This document shows positions 15,145 through 25,500 of a stretch of 31,440 bases of DNA, one piece after another (the first letter of the stretch is position 1; each line of letters starts with the position of its first letter). Origin of the DNA: JANQPA01 sp964628385 (GTDB lineage: Bacteria; Bacteroidota; Bacteroidia; Chitinophagales; Saprospiraceae); assembly GCA_964628385.1 (NCBI GenBank), contig CAZVOD010000051.1:1-31440 (forward strand), written 5' to 3'. Below the pieces are notes generated by a model. The model was not told the origin of the DNA and ran no database searches. It saw nothing but the letters and a program-made list of their open reading frames with translations. The position numbers and the translations under genes were made by a program.

Positions 15145-16740
15145 ATGGAATTCTCCTCACTCGACTTAGTCGTATTTATCGGATACATCGTAGGTATGAT
15201 GGCCTTTGGAGTATGGATAGCCAGCAGGCAACGTATTCAGACTTCGCAGGATTATTTTCTGGCAAGCAAAGAATTGCCATGGTGGGCTATCGGCGGCTCT
15301 TTAATTGCTTCCAATATATCAGCAGAACAAATGATCGGAATGGCCGGCTCCGCCTTCGCCATCGGCCTTGCGATAGCTTCCTACGAATGGATGGCAGCGG
15401 CCACCCTACTGGTGGTTGCCAAATTTCTGATTCCGGTTTATCTAAAAAATAATATCGCTACTATTCCTCAATTTTTGGAACAACGATTTGACCGGCGTGT
15501 ACGAACCGGCTTGGCTCTGTTCTGGGTGCTCATCTTTATTTTTGTCAATATTACCTCTCTTTTTTATTTGGGCGGCCTGGCTTTGCAAAATATCCTCGGA
15601 ATACCCCTGATGCTCGGAGTTATAGGCCTTGCTGTATACTCCGCTACGTTTTCTATCTTTGGTGGCTTGCGAGCGGTTGTCTGGACAGATGTCGTGCAGG
15701 TGGTCGTGCTCGTTATTGGCGGTACAATTGCCTCTATTCTTATCCTTATTGCACTTAGCGATGGAGAGGGCGTTGTGGCAGGCTTAACCACGCTGTATGA
15801 GCGTGCCCCCGAAAAATTTGATTTGATCTTTACCAAAGATGTTACCTATCAGGAGTTAGGAACGGGCGAAACCAAATCAGCCTATGACTTATTACCTGGC
15901 CTTGGAGTACTCATCGGCGGGATGTGGATTGCCAATCTCTACTATTGGGGTTTTAACCAATATATTATTCAAAGAGCTTTAGCTGGCAAAACCGTTGATG
16001 AAGCCCAGCGTGGCCTGGCTTTTGCAGCTATTATGAAATTGATCATTCCGTTTATAGTAGTAATACCGGGTATCGCAGCTTTCGTAATGGATGCCGACAT
16101 TGTCAAGGCCGATGAAGCCTATCCATGGGCTATTGCTAACTTTGTAGGCACCGGCTTTAAAGGTATCGTAATAGCGGCACTGGTGGCTGCTATTGGCTCT
16201 TCCATCAGCTCTATGGTCAATAGTACATCTACTATTTATACGTTGGATATCCATAAGGGATTATTTGAACCAGAAGCCAGTGAATCCAGGTTAGTAATTA
16301 TTGGTAAGTTGACGGCGGGCATCGCGTTAGTTATAGGAATTGTTATGACGCCTATTTTGAAGAATTTTGGTCAGGTGTTTCAGTTCATCCAGGAATATAC
16401 TGGTTTTGTGAGTCCCGGTATATTAGCCATTTATTTATTTGGGTTATTTTGGAAAAAAACGACTACATCAGCCGCTCTATTTGCCGTATTTGTATCTATC
16501 CCATTATCGGTGGGCTTCAAGGTTGTTTTTCCTTCAATGCCATTTCTGGACAGAATGGGGCTTATCTTCCTGATCATCGCCGGCGCTATGATTATCATCT
16601 CTTTGGTACAGGGGAAAAATAAGGATGATGGAAAAGCCGTACATTTACCAGAAGGGATTTTTAAAACTAGCACAGCTTTTAACTTTATTTCATTGCTGGT
16701 TATTGGAGTACTGGCTGCTATATACGCCATTTTTTGGTAG
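15145..16740 (+). CDS. SSS-family Na+/sugar symporter, vSGLT-like
   Basis: 531 residues with about 14 transmembrane helices. Similarity to Vibrio vSGLT is recognisable along the whole length: SLIASNISAEQMIGMAGSAF (52-71, with N57 and Q62 at sugar-binding positions), LAIASYEWMAA (75-85, Y80-E81), FWVLIFIFVNITSLFYLGGL, WIANLYYWGFNQYIIQRALA (261-280, N271), AAIGSSISSMVNSTSTIYTL (Na2-site serines) and IQEYTGFVSPGILAIYLFGL followed by FWKKTT. It should import galactose, glucose or a related sugar with Na+; the exact sugar is not shown. No sugar-metabolism gene adjoins it. Confidence 0.93.
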   Translation: MEFSSLDLVVFIGYIVGMMAFGVWIASRQRIQTSQDYFLASKELPWWAIGGSLIASNISAEQMIGMAGSAFAIGLAIASYEWMAAATLLVVAKFLIPVYLKNNIATIPQFLEQRFDRRVRTGLALFWVLIFIFVNITSLFYLGGLALQNILGIPLMLGVIGLAVYSATFSIFGGLRAVVWTDVVQVVVLVIGGTIASILILIALSDGEGVVAGLTTLYERAPEKFDLIFTKDVTYQELGTGETKSAYDLLPGLGVLIGGMWIANLYYWGFNQYIIQRALAGKTVDEAQRGLAFAAIMKLIIPFIVVIPGIAAFVMDADIVKADEAYPWAIANFVGTGFKGIVIAALVAAIGSSISSMVNSTSTIYTLDIHKGLFEPEASESRLVIIGKLTAGIALVIGIVMTPILKNFGQVFQFIQEYTGFVSPGILAIYLFGLFWKKTTTSAALFAVFVSIPLSVGFKVVFPSMPFLDRMGLIFLIIAGAMIIISLVQGKNKDDGKAVHLPEGIFKTSTAFNFISLLVIGVLAAIYAIFW

Positions 16741-16891
16741 CAAAAAGACCGGGCATCGAGCAGAAGATACATAACTTGAAGGGAAAGCAGAACATGGCAA
16801 TTTTCATACATCATTCAAATGGATAGTTGCCCAAAGAACGATGAGATTTCACTATATTGACATCGCGAAACAAGTCTATTGTTCTAATACT

Positions 16892-18496
16892 ATGAGAGGC
16901 ACTTTCCTTAAGCTTTTTTTATTGCTTTTAGCTTTTGACTGGAACCCCCGTGTTCCAGTAGAAGCGCAGCGTATGAATGAAATATGCGACAATGCTATTG
17001 ATGACGATGCCGATGGCCTGGTAGACCTCAATGATCCCGATTGTCAGTGTGAGGTAGATGGGCCAGTCTCTTTGATTCCTAATCCTTCCTTTGAAGCATT
17101 CGATTGCTGTCCGATGATGCGCAGTGAGCTGAACTGTGCCACCACCTGGATACAGGCTTCTTCGCCAACAACAGATTTTATTCATGAATGCGGCTATATG
17201 GGATGGCCCAACTTACCCCCACCTTTACCTTTTCCTGATGGAGACGGGATAGTAGGCTTTCGCAACGGCCGGTTTATTGGCGGACAGACACCAAGCTGGA
17301 AAGAATATGCCGGAGCTTGCTTAACGGAGCCACTGAAAGCCGGCCGGGAATATATCATCCAGTTTAATGTTGGGTTCACCAATCCCTTAAATTCACCTCC
17401 TACAACGATAGGCTTTTTTGGCACTTCTGATTGTATTAACCTCCCCTTTGGTGTGGAAAACATAGAAATAGGGTGTCCGTCAAATGATATAAACTGGTTG
17501 AGTCTCGGCCAGGTAGATGTGGCAACAGATTTCGGCTGGCTATCTTCAGAGATACGGATAAGGCCGGAGGTGGAAATTGCTGCAGTAGCTATCGGACCCA
17601 GTTGTGAAGATATCACCTCTGATGTAGACGTTTACTACTTTTTGGATAACCTTTTGCTAGATGAGCCGGAGCCATTTAATTATCAGATAACCTATTCAGG
17701 CCATCCCTGTCAGGATGATTTTATGTTGCATTTGCCCCAAAATGAAGGTTTTACTTACCAATGGTACAAGAACGGAGTGGCAGTACTAGGAGCTAATAGC
17801 GCTAGCCTGCTAATAAAAACCGATGAAGGGATTTATCAGGCCCGAGTGGATAATGGCGAAACCTGTAAGCTGACCAACACCTACGAACATCGTATTCCCG
17901 TTTATCAAACTCGTGAGCTTAGAGAAATCTGCCCGGGCGAAACCTTTTTCTTTAATGGTCAGGAATTATCAGAAGGTGGTATTTATTTTGATACCCTGCC
18001 CAATGTTACCGGTTGTGATAGTATTGTACGTTTGCAGCTGCGAATCCTTTCAGAAGATATTGATACTTTGTCCGCTAAAGTTTTTAATGGAGAAACCTAC
18101 GAATACAATCTACAAACCTTTAATGAAAATGGAGAGTACCTGCTGAGCGAACCAACGGATAAAGGCTGTGAGCGCCTGATTTTACTACAATTATCCTACT
18201 ATCAGCTTTTTATACCTAACGCTTTTTCACCCAATAATGATGGGATCAATGACCGCTTTGTCATCCGCGGCGGAGCAGACCTGGAGCGCATCGTGGAGAT
18301 GCAAATATTTGATCGATGGGGAAATTTGGTTTTCTCCAATAAATTTTTTAACCCTAATGATCCATTTGAAGGATGGAATGGCCGATATAAAGGGCAGTTT
18401 GTTCCACCGGGAATCTATGTGTATAGCCTCGTTGTAAGAATGTCAGACGGGCAGGACAGGTCAATGGCAGGAGATGTCCTTTTGATTTATAATTAA
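16892..18496 (+). CDS. Secreted protein with gliding-motility (CHU_C) type IX sorting domain
   Basis: 534 residues from ATG 16892 (MRGTFLKLFLLLLAF), a signal peptide start; an in-frame ATG at 16841 would bury it. The mature part starts with a Ca2+-type Asp/Asn loop, EICDNAIDDDADGLVDLNDP, then a galactose-binding-like region with paired cysteines (about 50-265). An Ig-like/PKD-style segment follows (FTYQWYKNGVAVLGANSASL), then a CPGE..F.NG..L repeat module typical of Bacteroidota surface proteins. Residues about 447-534 are the gliding-motility-associated C-terminal domain: FIPNAFSPNNDGINDRF, MQIFDRWGNLVF, GWNGRYKGQFVPPGIYVYSL. The type IX secretion system uses it to export and attach cargo to the surface. 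The function of the cargo part is unknown. Confidence 0.92.
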   Translation: MRGTFLKLFLLLLAFDWNPRVPVEAQRMNEICDNAIDDDADGLVDLNDPDCQCEVDGPVSLIPNPSFEAFDCCPMMRSELNCATTWIQASSPTTDFIHECGYMGWPNLPPPLPFPDGDGIVGFRNGRFIGGQTPSWKEYAGACLTEPLKAGREYIIQFNVGFTNPLNSPPTTIGFFGTSDCINLPFGVENIEIGCPSNDINWLSLGQVDVATDFGWLSSEIRIRPEVEIAAVAIGPSCEDITSDVDVYYFLDNLLLDEPEPFNYQITYSGHPCQDDFMLHLPQNEGFTYQWYKNGVAVLGANSASLLIKTDEGIYQARVDNGETCKLTNTYEHRIPVYQTRELREICPGETFFFNGQELSEGGIYFDTLPNVTGCDSIVRLQLRILSEDIDTLSAKVFNGETYEYNLQTFNENGEYLLSEPTDKGCERLILLQLSYYQLFIPNAFSPNNDGINDRFVIRGGADLERIVEMQIFDRWGNLVFSNKFFNPNDPFEGWNGRYKGQFVPPGIYVYSLVVRMSDGQDRSMAGDVLLIYN

Positions 18497-18636
18497 ACAA
18501 CAGATAACTATTTGGCTATCAAAACTACACTGCGAAAAAGAAAATGGAAATAATCTTCTTTTTCAAAAAATTAACATTTATTTTAGCCTCTTGCTGAGAA
18601 GAGAACACCGCAAAAGCAAGGATAATTACTAATAAC

Positions 18637-19464
18637 ATGGGGGAGAACCACGTAAATTTGACAAAAGAGTACTACGATAGTGAAGCTGCAGATAGTTTTT
18701 ACTCGCTAGTTTGGGGAGGCGATGACATCCACGTTGGTGTCTATGATAACTTTTCCATTACCGTCAAATCTGCTAGCCGCAATACTGTCAAACTCATCAT
18801 TAGCATGCTCCCCTACCTGGATGGCAATACCAAAATCCTCGATCTGGGCTCTGGTTATGGCGGCGCGGCACGTTACCTGGCGTGGCACTATGGCTGTAAG
18901 GTGGATTGCCTGAACCTCAGTGATAAGCAAAATGCTACCAATGAAAAGAAGACTACAGTGGCCGGGTTAGATCAATTAGTCAAAATTTATCCCGGTGAAA
19001 TTGAAAACCTACCCTTCGAAGATGAATCTTACGACATTGTTTTGTCGATTGATTCTTTATTGCATGTACAGGATAGAGACAAAGCCTTTGATGAGATATC
19101 ACGAGTGCTAAAGAGTAAGGGGTGGCTGGTATTTAGCGATGTTTTCCAGGGAGAGAATGTCCCTAAAGTAGTACTCAAATCACTGATAGAAAGACTTCCT
19201 ATTGACTCACTAGGTAAAGTGCAAACTTATCAGGAAATGTTGGAAAATAAAGGTTTTGTACTCAATAACCACAAAGAACTCACTCCACAACTGGTGAAAC
19301 ACTACTCAATGATCCTGCGCGGGGTAAAAGATCAAAAAGCCCAGCTTGTACAAAAAGCTGGCGGCGATTTTGTCAAACAGACCATGAAAGGCCTCAACCA
19401 GTGGATCAGAGCCGCTAAAAAAGAACAACTCACGTGGGGTATACTTCTTTTCCAGAAAGTCTGA
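18637..19464 (+). CDS. Sarcosine/dimethylglycine N-methyltransferase-like enzyme
   Basis: 275 residues, a class I AdoMet methyltransferase. The family signature EYYDSEAADSFYSLVWGGDD followed by IHVGVY (11-36) is diagnostic of dimethylglycine/sarcosine methyltransferases. Motif I is ILDLGSGYGGAARYLA (67-82), then LNLSDKQNATNEK, IENLPFEDESYDIVLSIDSL, LHVQDRD and VLKSKGWLVFSDVFQ. These enzymes carry out the last methylations to glycine betaine, a compatible solute. The partner that methylates glycine to sarcosine is not in the window, so this strain may start from imported precursors or hold the partner elsewhere. It is transcribed alone. Confidence 0.88.
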   Translation: MGENHVNLTKEYYDSEAADSFYSLVWGGDDIHVGVYDNFSITVKSASRNTVKLIISMLPYLDGNTKILDLGSGYGGAARYLAWHYGCKVDCLNLSDKQNATNEKKTTVAGLDQLVKIYPGEIENLPFEDESYDIVLSIDSLLHVQDRDKAFDEISRVLKSKGWLVFSDVFQGENVPKVVLKSLIERLPIDSLGKVQTYQEMLENKGFVLNNHKELTPQLVKHYSMILRGVKDQKAQLVQKAGGDFVKQTMKGLNQWIRAAKKEQLTWGILLFQKV

Positions 19465-19696
19465 ATAACAGAGATACCAAATTCTTTTATTGATTCCAGG
19501 TTGTTGTAAGATTCGTCGTTAATCTGGTTCTAACAGCAGTTAAATCATTATTTTGGAGGTTTGGTCGAAAAAATGGTAATCTTGAAATAAAATTTCTGTT
19601 TTTTTTTAGCTTTAAAAGCGTAACTTTTGAAGTCTCCTTTACAGCCAAATAAAATTTTGTACTTTTTTCATCTATCCTTTATTTCAAGTGTATGAT

Positions 19697-19726
19697 TTTG
19701 ATTATCAGGTGATTACTTTAAATTTG
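19697..19726 (+). promoter_or_regulatory. Bacteroidota-type promoter in the 418-bp gap before the metalloprotease
   Basis: TTTG (19697-19700) and TAAATTTG (19719-19726) are spaced by 18 nt, matching the -33/-7 pattern (TTTG and TAnnTTTG) of the Bacteroidota primary sigma factor. It would give a leader of about 150 nt before the ATG at 19883. The rest of 19465-19882 is AT-rich and I see no gene or clear structure in it. Confidence 0.35.
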
Positions 19727-19882
19727 AGTGTTTGTTGTTAGTGTTATTTGGCTTGCCATATATTTTGTGGTTCTTTTATTTCTTTTTTAGGCGTTAACTG
19801 CAATAGAAAATTGGAATTTTGTTTTTAAGGTAAATTATTATTTTACGGACGATTTTAATTCGTTTATGAAAAATTCGAGAAA

Positions 19883-20701
19883 ATGTTAAAACCTTTCAAG
19901 TATTCCCTTTTTGTTGCAGTATTATCTTTAGCTGCATTTGCTTGTACTCCTGAGTCTATCTCTGTGAATGATGTACCACAAGATGTAATTGATCAAATAT
20001 CAGCTATGGGCTTTAATCCGGATGGTATTGAAAGAGTAGAAGATGGTTATCGCATTGAACGGGATATCATTATTACTCTAGAAAACCTGAAAGAAGGATT
20101 CAATGAAGTGAGAGTCCCTGATGCTGAGCAATACAGCACCAATAACCTGGTTAATTCAGGGGGAGGAAGAACAATTACTATTTTTATGCCGGGTGGTCGT
20201 AGAGGCTTTGGCTCTGCTGAACAGGCTGCATTAGACGAAGCTATTTCAAGGTTTAATGCAGAAAACCTTGAGCTAACTTTTCAAAGAACTAATTCAAGTT
20301 CTGCTGATATTGTATTCCAAAGGCTAAGACGTCGCGACGAGCGTAGAGGTGTACTGGGTTCGGCAGGATTTCCAACTTCTTCAGGTGATCCTTTTGGAAC
20401 TATCAGCCTGAGTGGTATTCTTCAATCTTCATTTGGTCTTTCAGTGAATGGTATTGCTACTATTATTGCTCATGAAATGGGCCACTGTATCGGTTTTCGT
20501 CACACTGACTACTTTGATAGAAGTATCAGTTGTGGTGGCTCACCAACAAATGAAGGTGATGCTGGTGTTGGAGCAAACCTAATCCCTGGTACTCCAGCAG
20601 GAGCAAGCTTAGCTGATGCTTCCTGGATGCTTTCCTGTACGGATGGTTCTGATCGTCCTTTCAATAGTGATGATCAGGTAGCTTTAGATTTCCTGTACTA
20701 G
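19883..20701 (+). CDS. Lipoprotein zinc metalloprotease (M57 / dual-action HEIGH type)
   Basis: 272 residues. A lipoprotein-like signal (MLKPFKYSLFVAVLSLAAFAC) puts the lipidated Cys at 21. An N-terminal propeptide-like segment (22-95) is followed by a metzincin catalytic domain: TITIFMPGG, a helix with QAALDEAISRFNAENL, ADIVFQRLRRRDERRGVLGS, and the zinc site HEMGHCIGFRH (197-207; ligands H197, H201, H207; catalytic E198) followed by TD. After it come CGGSPTNEGDAGVGANLIPG and a Met-turn candidate WML. This matches Bacteroidota proteins annotated as dual-action HEIGH metallopeptidase. It is probably a cell-envelope or surface protease. A terminator follows directly. Confidence 0.9.
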   Translation: MLKPFKYSLFVAVLSLAAFACTPESISVNDVPQDVIDQISAMGFNPDGIERVEDGYRIERDIIITLENLKEGFNEVRVPDAEQYSTNNLVNSGGGRTITIFMPGGRRGFGSAEQAALDEAISRFNAENLELTFQRTNSSSADIVFQRLRRRDERRGVLGSAGFPTSSGDPFGTISLSGILQSSFGLSVNGIATIIAHEMGHCIGFRHTDYFDRSISCGGSPTNEGDAGVGANLIPGTPAGASLADASWMLSCTDGSDRPFNSDDQVALDFLY

Positions 20702-20772
20702 TTGAGGTATTTTAAAATTTAATTTTAATAAACCTACATATTTTCCTTTTGTAAAGGATAAGATAAAGGCAT

Positions 20773-20807
20773 AGGTCCGACCAGTTTTACTGATCGGACC
20801 TTTTTTT
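20773..20807 (+). terminator. Strong intrinsic terminator after the metalloprotease
   Basis: AGGTCCGA (20773-20780) and CAGT pair with ACTG and TCGGACCT, with one C/A mismatch and a three-base loop, followed by a T run to 20807. It ends 117 nt before the amylase-like start. Confidence 0.9.
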
Positions 20808-20923
20808 GCGTATACTCACTCCTTTCTTCTTCTTCTGCACAGTACTTCCTATCTTACTGCTGTAAGTCTTACAGACGTTTTTGCAGCCCAGTGAGGAAAC
20901 TCTAAACAAACAACCAAATTAGT

Positions 20924-22249
20924 ATGAAAAAACCGATCTTTTTTGTGTTGATATTCTGTATCTGGAGTATCAATAGCCTTTTGGCACAGTCCCCACAGGT
21001 TGAGAAGGTGGAACCCCCTAATTGGTGGGCCGGTATGAAATGGAATGAAGTTCAGCTCATGGTATATGGAGAAGCACTTTCCCATATTACTGCCCGTTCG
21101 GATCAGGAGCAGCTCAAAGTCAAAGCTGTACACACCCTACCTAATAGTTCTTATGCCTTTATCGATCTTGAACTCGCCCCCAATATCAAGCCTGGTACCT
21201 ACCGAATTGAGTTCAGCGATGGTCAAAATAAAACAACTATTGAATATCCAATCTTAGAGAGAGAAGATCCAGCGGGGCGTTATCAGGGCTTCAATAAAAA
21301 TGATCTCGTATACCTTATTACCCCAGACCGCTTTGCCGATGGTGACCCTGCCAATAATCGCGTAGCCAGCCTGATGGATGAGTACGATCGGTCGGTGGAT
21401 GGTAAACGCCATGGAGGAGATTTACAGGGCTTGATCAACCACCTGGATTATATGGAAGACCTGGGTATCACTTGCATCTGGCTTAATCCTGTACTGGAAA
21501 ACAGCGGACGGGGCAGTTATCATGGATATGCTGCCACCGATCTGTACAATATTGATGCTCGTTTTGGTGATAATGAATTGTACCAGAAATTTGTCAGAGA
21601 AGCTCACAACAGAGGGATTAAAGTCATTTTTGATCATGTCAATAACCACATTGGTATCAATCATGAATGGATGAAAAACCTGCCCATGGAGAGTTGGGTA
21701 AATGGAACAAAAGATGATCACCTGCAAAGAAAACACTATAAACACTCTATTTTTGATCCTTACGCTGACGAGCAAGCTCAGGAGCTATTGCGTGATTTTT
21801 GGTTTGTAAGTTCCATGCCAGATCTCAACCAACGCAACCCATTCATGGCTAATTATCTGATCCAAAATTCTATCTGGTGGATAGAGTACACCGGCCTGGA
21901 TGGCATCAGGGAAGACACTTATCCCTATCCGGACCAACGGTTTCTGGCCGACTGGGCCAAAGCTATTGTTGGAGAAATATGGAATGCCGAGCCGGCTTCT
22001 TGTGCTATTTTCCAAACCCATTCTTTTTTAAGAAAAAACCTGGATTTTGATACCCATCTTCCGGCTGTAATGGATTTTCCACTTTGTAATGCCTTAAGCG
22101 ATTACTTGTCAGGAAAGGTTAATTTAATGGATGTGTATGCTGTATTCACTCAGGACATTCTTTATGCAGATACCGATAACCTCATGACTTCCATAGATAA
22201 CCATGATATGGCAAGGGCTATTTTTATCGCAGAGGGGGGAGACTCCTGA
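20924..22249 (+). pseudogene. GH13 cyclomaltodextrinase/neopullulanase-like, C-terminally truncated
   Basis: 441 residues against roughly 600 for the family. A signal peptide (1-22, ending SLLAQ) is followed by the cyclomaltodextrinase N-terminal Ig-like domain (about 23-112, VEKVEPPNWWAGMKWNEVQ) and the start of the TIM barrel: LVYLITPDRFADGD (128-141), GITCIWLNPVLEN, VIFDHVNNH (234-242). The catalytic triad is present: D331 (GIREDTYPY), E351 (GEIW) and D428 (SIDNHD). The protein then stops 13 residues later, so strand eight of the barrel and the C-terminal beta domain are missing. None of the three frames after the stop restores them, so a deletion or rearrangement rather than a single frameshift is likely. 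The intact relative would be a periplasmic alpha-glucan hydrolase (SusA-like). It is probably inactive. Confidence 0.75.
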
Positions 22250-22278
22250 AATGAGGAGTAATAAATGCAGAAGCCGAA

Positions 22279-22521
22279 ATGCGTATTGCTGAACACATGA
22301 GGATAACGCACGATAACAAGATATGGCCGGAGCTGGCAGCAGAGCTGGGGTTTGAATACTTTTGGGGATGGTATTCTCCCGTCGCCCAGCGCAATCATGA
22401 GTGTATTGATTCCACCAACAAAGAACTGATGAAAAAGCTCGATGAGTTACAAGTGCAATACCAAGACTCTGATTCGCTTCGACAGGTCATGTTGGAAGAG
22501 GATTTGGCGCGTTTTCAATAG
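22279..22521 (+). CDS. Unidentified 80-residue fragment downstream of the truncated amylase
   Basis: 80 residues starting MRIAEHMRITHDNKIWPELA, with an aromatic centre (FEYFWGWYSPVAQRNHECID) and a charged helical tail ending LEEDLARFQ. Upstream in-frame sequence (GVINAEAE) back to a TGA also looks coding, so this may be the C-terminal remnant of a gene joined to the amylase by deletion rather than a complete gene. It does not resemble the missing amylase C-terminus. Family not recognised. Confidence 0.4.
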   Translation: MRIAEHMRITHDNKIWPELAAELGFEYFWGWYSPVAQRNHECIDSTNKELMKKLDELQVQYQDSDSLRQVMLEEDLARFQ

Positions 22522-22550
22522 ATTTTGAAAAATTGAAAGATGGATAAGTG

Positions 22551-25500
22551 TTACCGCTTATCTCTTTTTCGATTTTTCCCCAACTTATCTTTTACTCTAA
22601 AACCATCTTCAAAAATCTCCTGGTAATCAGCCGCTTCCAGCTTTTCTATTCCCATTTTGCGTAGCTTCTTTTTGTTGTTTTTCACTCCCACACTGCTGAT
22701 GACACCGCTTAGCAGCGCCCTGGACCAATAGTTAAAGATAGCCCGGTTCTTATTTCTTTCATAGTAAATGATGCCCATGCGCTTTCTCAAAAAAGAGGGA
22801 TTATTGGATTTGACTAGCCGATTGGCCCAAAAGGAAAGAATGGAATTCCCCAGATTAGTTTGCGTGTAGTCATCTTTATTGACAATTCTGAATTTGAGTT
22901 TATTATAACGGAAAAACATATCGCCAATAGCTACATCATCATTGGCAGAAACTTCAAAATCTATAGAGCGATTCATGCCAGATTTAATAAAAATGCGGGC
23001 AGTTGGCGTGAGTATATTATTCATCACCGGAATATTCATTTGCCCCACGCTGCCTTTCATCTTAAAGCTATTCAACGAATCATTCATACTGAAATTTACT
23101 CTGGCATTGATAGGAGTTTCTTCAAACATATAACCTTCCGCATCCAAAACCATTGGAGTACTACGAAGGGCAGCTTGATTAGAAATGCACGCCAGGGTGC
23201 CATCCAATCGATCAAAGGTAATAGTAGCTTTTTCTGATACGTTCTCCGGTAAAATGCTGAAATGTATATCCCCTGTCAGAACTAGCGTATCCAATTCAAA
23301 CGGATAGGGAATTTGCCGGATTTGATCCTGTACCAAAGCAATAGGCTGCTCAGGATGTGGAATATGCTGACTGCGATAGATGCTGGCATCAAACCCCGAA
23401 ACAGTAATTTTTCTCAGCGCTATAATCGGCTGAAAAAAGTCTTTCGGCTTAACTTCATGGAAGCATATCCCCGGGATAGTGGCATCAAAATAGTCAGCCT
23501 GAAATTCCAGCAGTTGCGTATATTCTTCCTTGCTGTATTGAGGCGCTAGCCTGACATTGCCAAACGTTAGCGTTTGCTCATCGGATAGGTAATTCAAGCT
23601 GTTGCTGATTTGGTACTCCTTAAAGCGACCAATTTTAGTACGGAACTGATCCATACCAAAATTTAATTTCCCATAATAATCATCCAGATGGGGTAACAAA
23701 ACCGTAGAGTCCAACTCTAGTTGATTGGCTTCGAGCGTTATACCTTTTAGCAAGAAAGAATCTTCGTTGTAAAGGTTTAAATCTGTCTTTTCAAGCCGCA
23801 AATAGTCAAGCGTCAAAGAAGATAACCCCGTTTCGATCGGTTCTGTAAAAGAGAAATTTGACGTATCGGAGGAAAGCCCGTCTTGCTCAGGGAAGCTGAT
23901 TGCCGTTTTTGCAGGACCAACCATAAGGCTGTCAGCAGTTAACGATCGGTCGGTAAACCAGTCTTTTTTCTTCCATCCCTTCAACTCGATCTTTTGAATA
24001 GAAGAGTTATGGTCTCTTGATGGATTTTTTTCTTCAAAATTAATCATTTCCAGTGCCAAATTACCCCCTGGTAATTCGAGGTTCACATTCTGCACCTCTG
24101 CTTTGAAAGCCGGATGATCAATTTCTAGTGGTTGATTATTATGGAGCTGAAAAGCCTGATACAATTGATCCATATCAAAAAGATCACCGTTGAAATTGCT
24201 CGTATTTACCCCCGCTGCGCACAGTTCGTATTCCGGAAGCCGAACTACCGTTGAATCATCAGGGCCCAGCCAGGTTCCCAGGAAGACGCCTTTGAAGAAG
24301 CGAATGGAGTCAATCGACAGGTCAGGAAGCTCCACTTGCCTATGCTTGGGTTGGCTGATTTTTTTCACTTGTTCTAGAGTCAATATCGGCTTCGTTAGCT
24401 CCAGGGCCTCAAAATGAAGCTGTTGATCATTAGCCCAGCGCTTTTTATCCCACTGTTTTACAAATAAGTCAGGTATATTCAGCATCAGGTAATTTTCCCG
24501 GTTACTGTCTTTGGGAAAAAGCATAATATTGCTCAACTTAAAAGAGTACTCCTGTTCCAGTTTCTGCAAACGGTCAAGGTGAAGTTCAAAAGGCTGCTGC
24601 GGCGCATTTGATTTAAAGTTATCCAACAACAAAGTGTGTAGCTCGGTAAGGGAATCCAATTGTAGAATAGCATCTATCCTTCCGGCAGTAATTTTTTGTT
24701 TATTGGCAGTTTCCACTTGTACCTGTGCATCAATCAGCTCAAAATGGTGAGCGCGAAAAGGAATTGGTATTTCCTTTTGAGACCCTTCAGGTGTTTGGCT
24801 GATCTTATTCAAATGGCCGTCAAACCTAAGGCCTTCAAGGGTTAGTGTATTGCATTGATATTTTTGTGCTATCAAACTATCCAGGTCTGTACTGTCTACC
24901 CGGAGCTGCTTAAAGCGCAGTTTTGTTCGCAGAGCCGGTAAGTTCAAATCGACCTTTGCATTAGAAAATCGATAAGCAGAGCCATCCGTTTGGATAGCTT
25001 TTATATTTATTTTCCCGTCTTTATTTTTATGCTCAATGTCGTTGAGTGTCAGGTTTAGAGAATCTGTCAACTCCTTCCAGTTCTTTATCCATTTATTTAG
25101 CTTTAGTCCTCTGCAGTTCAGGTCATAACGCCCAATATTTAGATTGCCGGGTATTGTAAAGGCTCCGTTGCTTATATTTAAAAAAGCCAGATTCAATTGC
25201 TGGTAAAGTAAGCCATTAAAGAGCTGATGTATCGATTGAATACCCAGCGTATCCGGATTAGTCAATGTATCTTGTTGGCTCTGAGAAAGCTCCACAATGG
25301 TTTCAGGTGACTTGAGGTTGACCCGGTAAAGATTGATCACCTGATCAAACCATACTTCAAAATAATCCAGTCCTAATATCTGAATACCGGCCACCTTTTG
25401 GCTGACCTGCGTAGCCGCCGAATTACTGTAATTGGGCTTGATTTCTAAATTACTGAGATATAAGGTTTTGTTTCGAGAATTCAGCTTTGCTCTATCAAAA

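Noticed and set aside
22250..22521. Single frameshift in the G run near 22233-22239 as cause of the amylase truncation
   Set aside because: Neither alternative frame after the stop encodes the expected strand eight or C-terminal domain.
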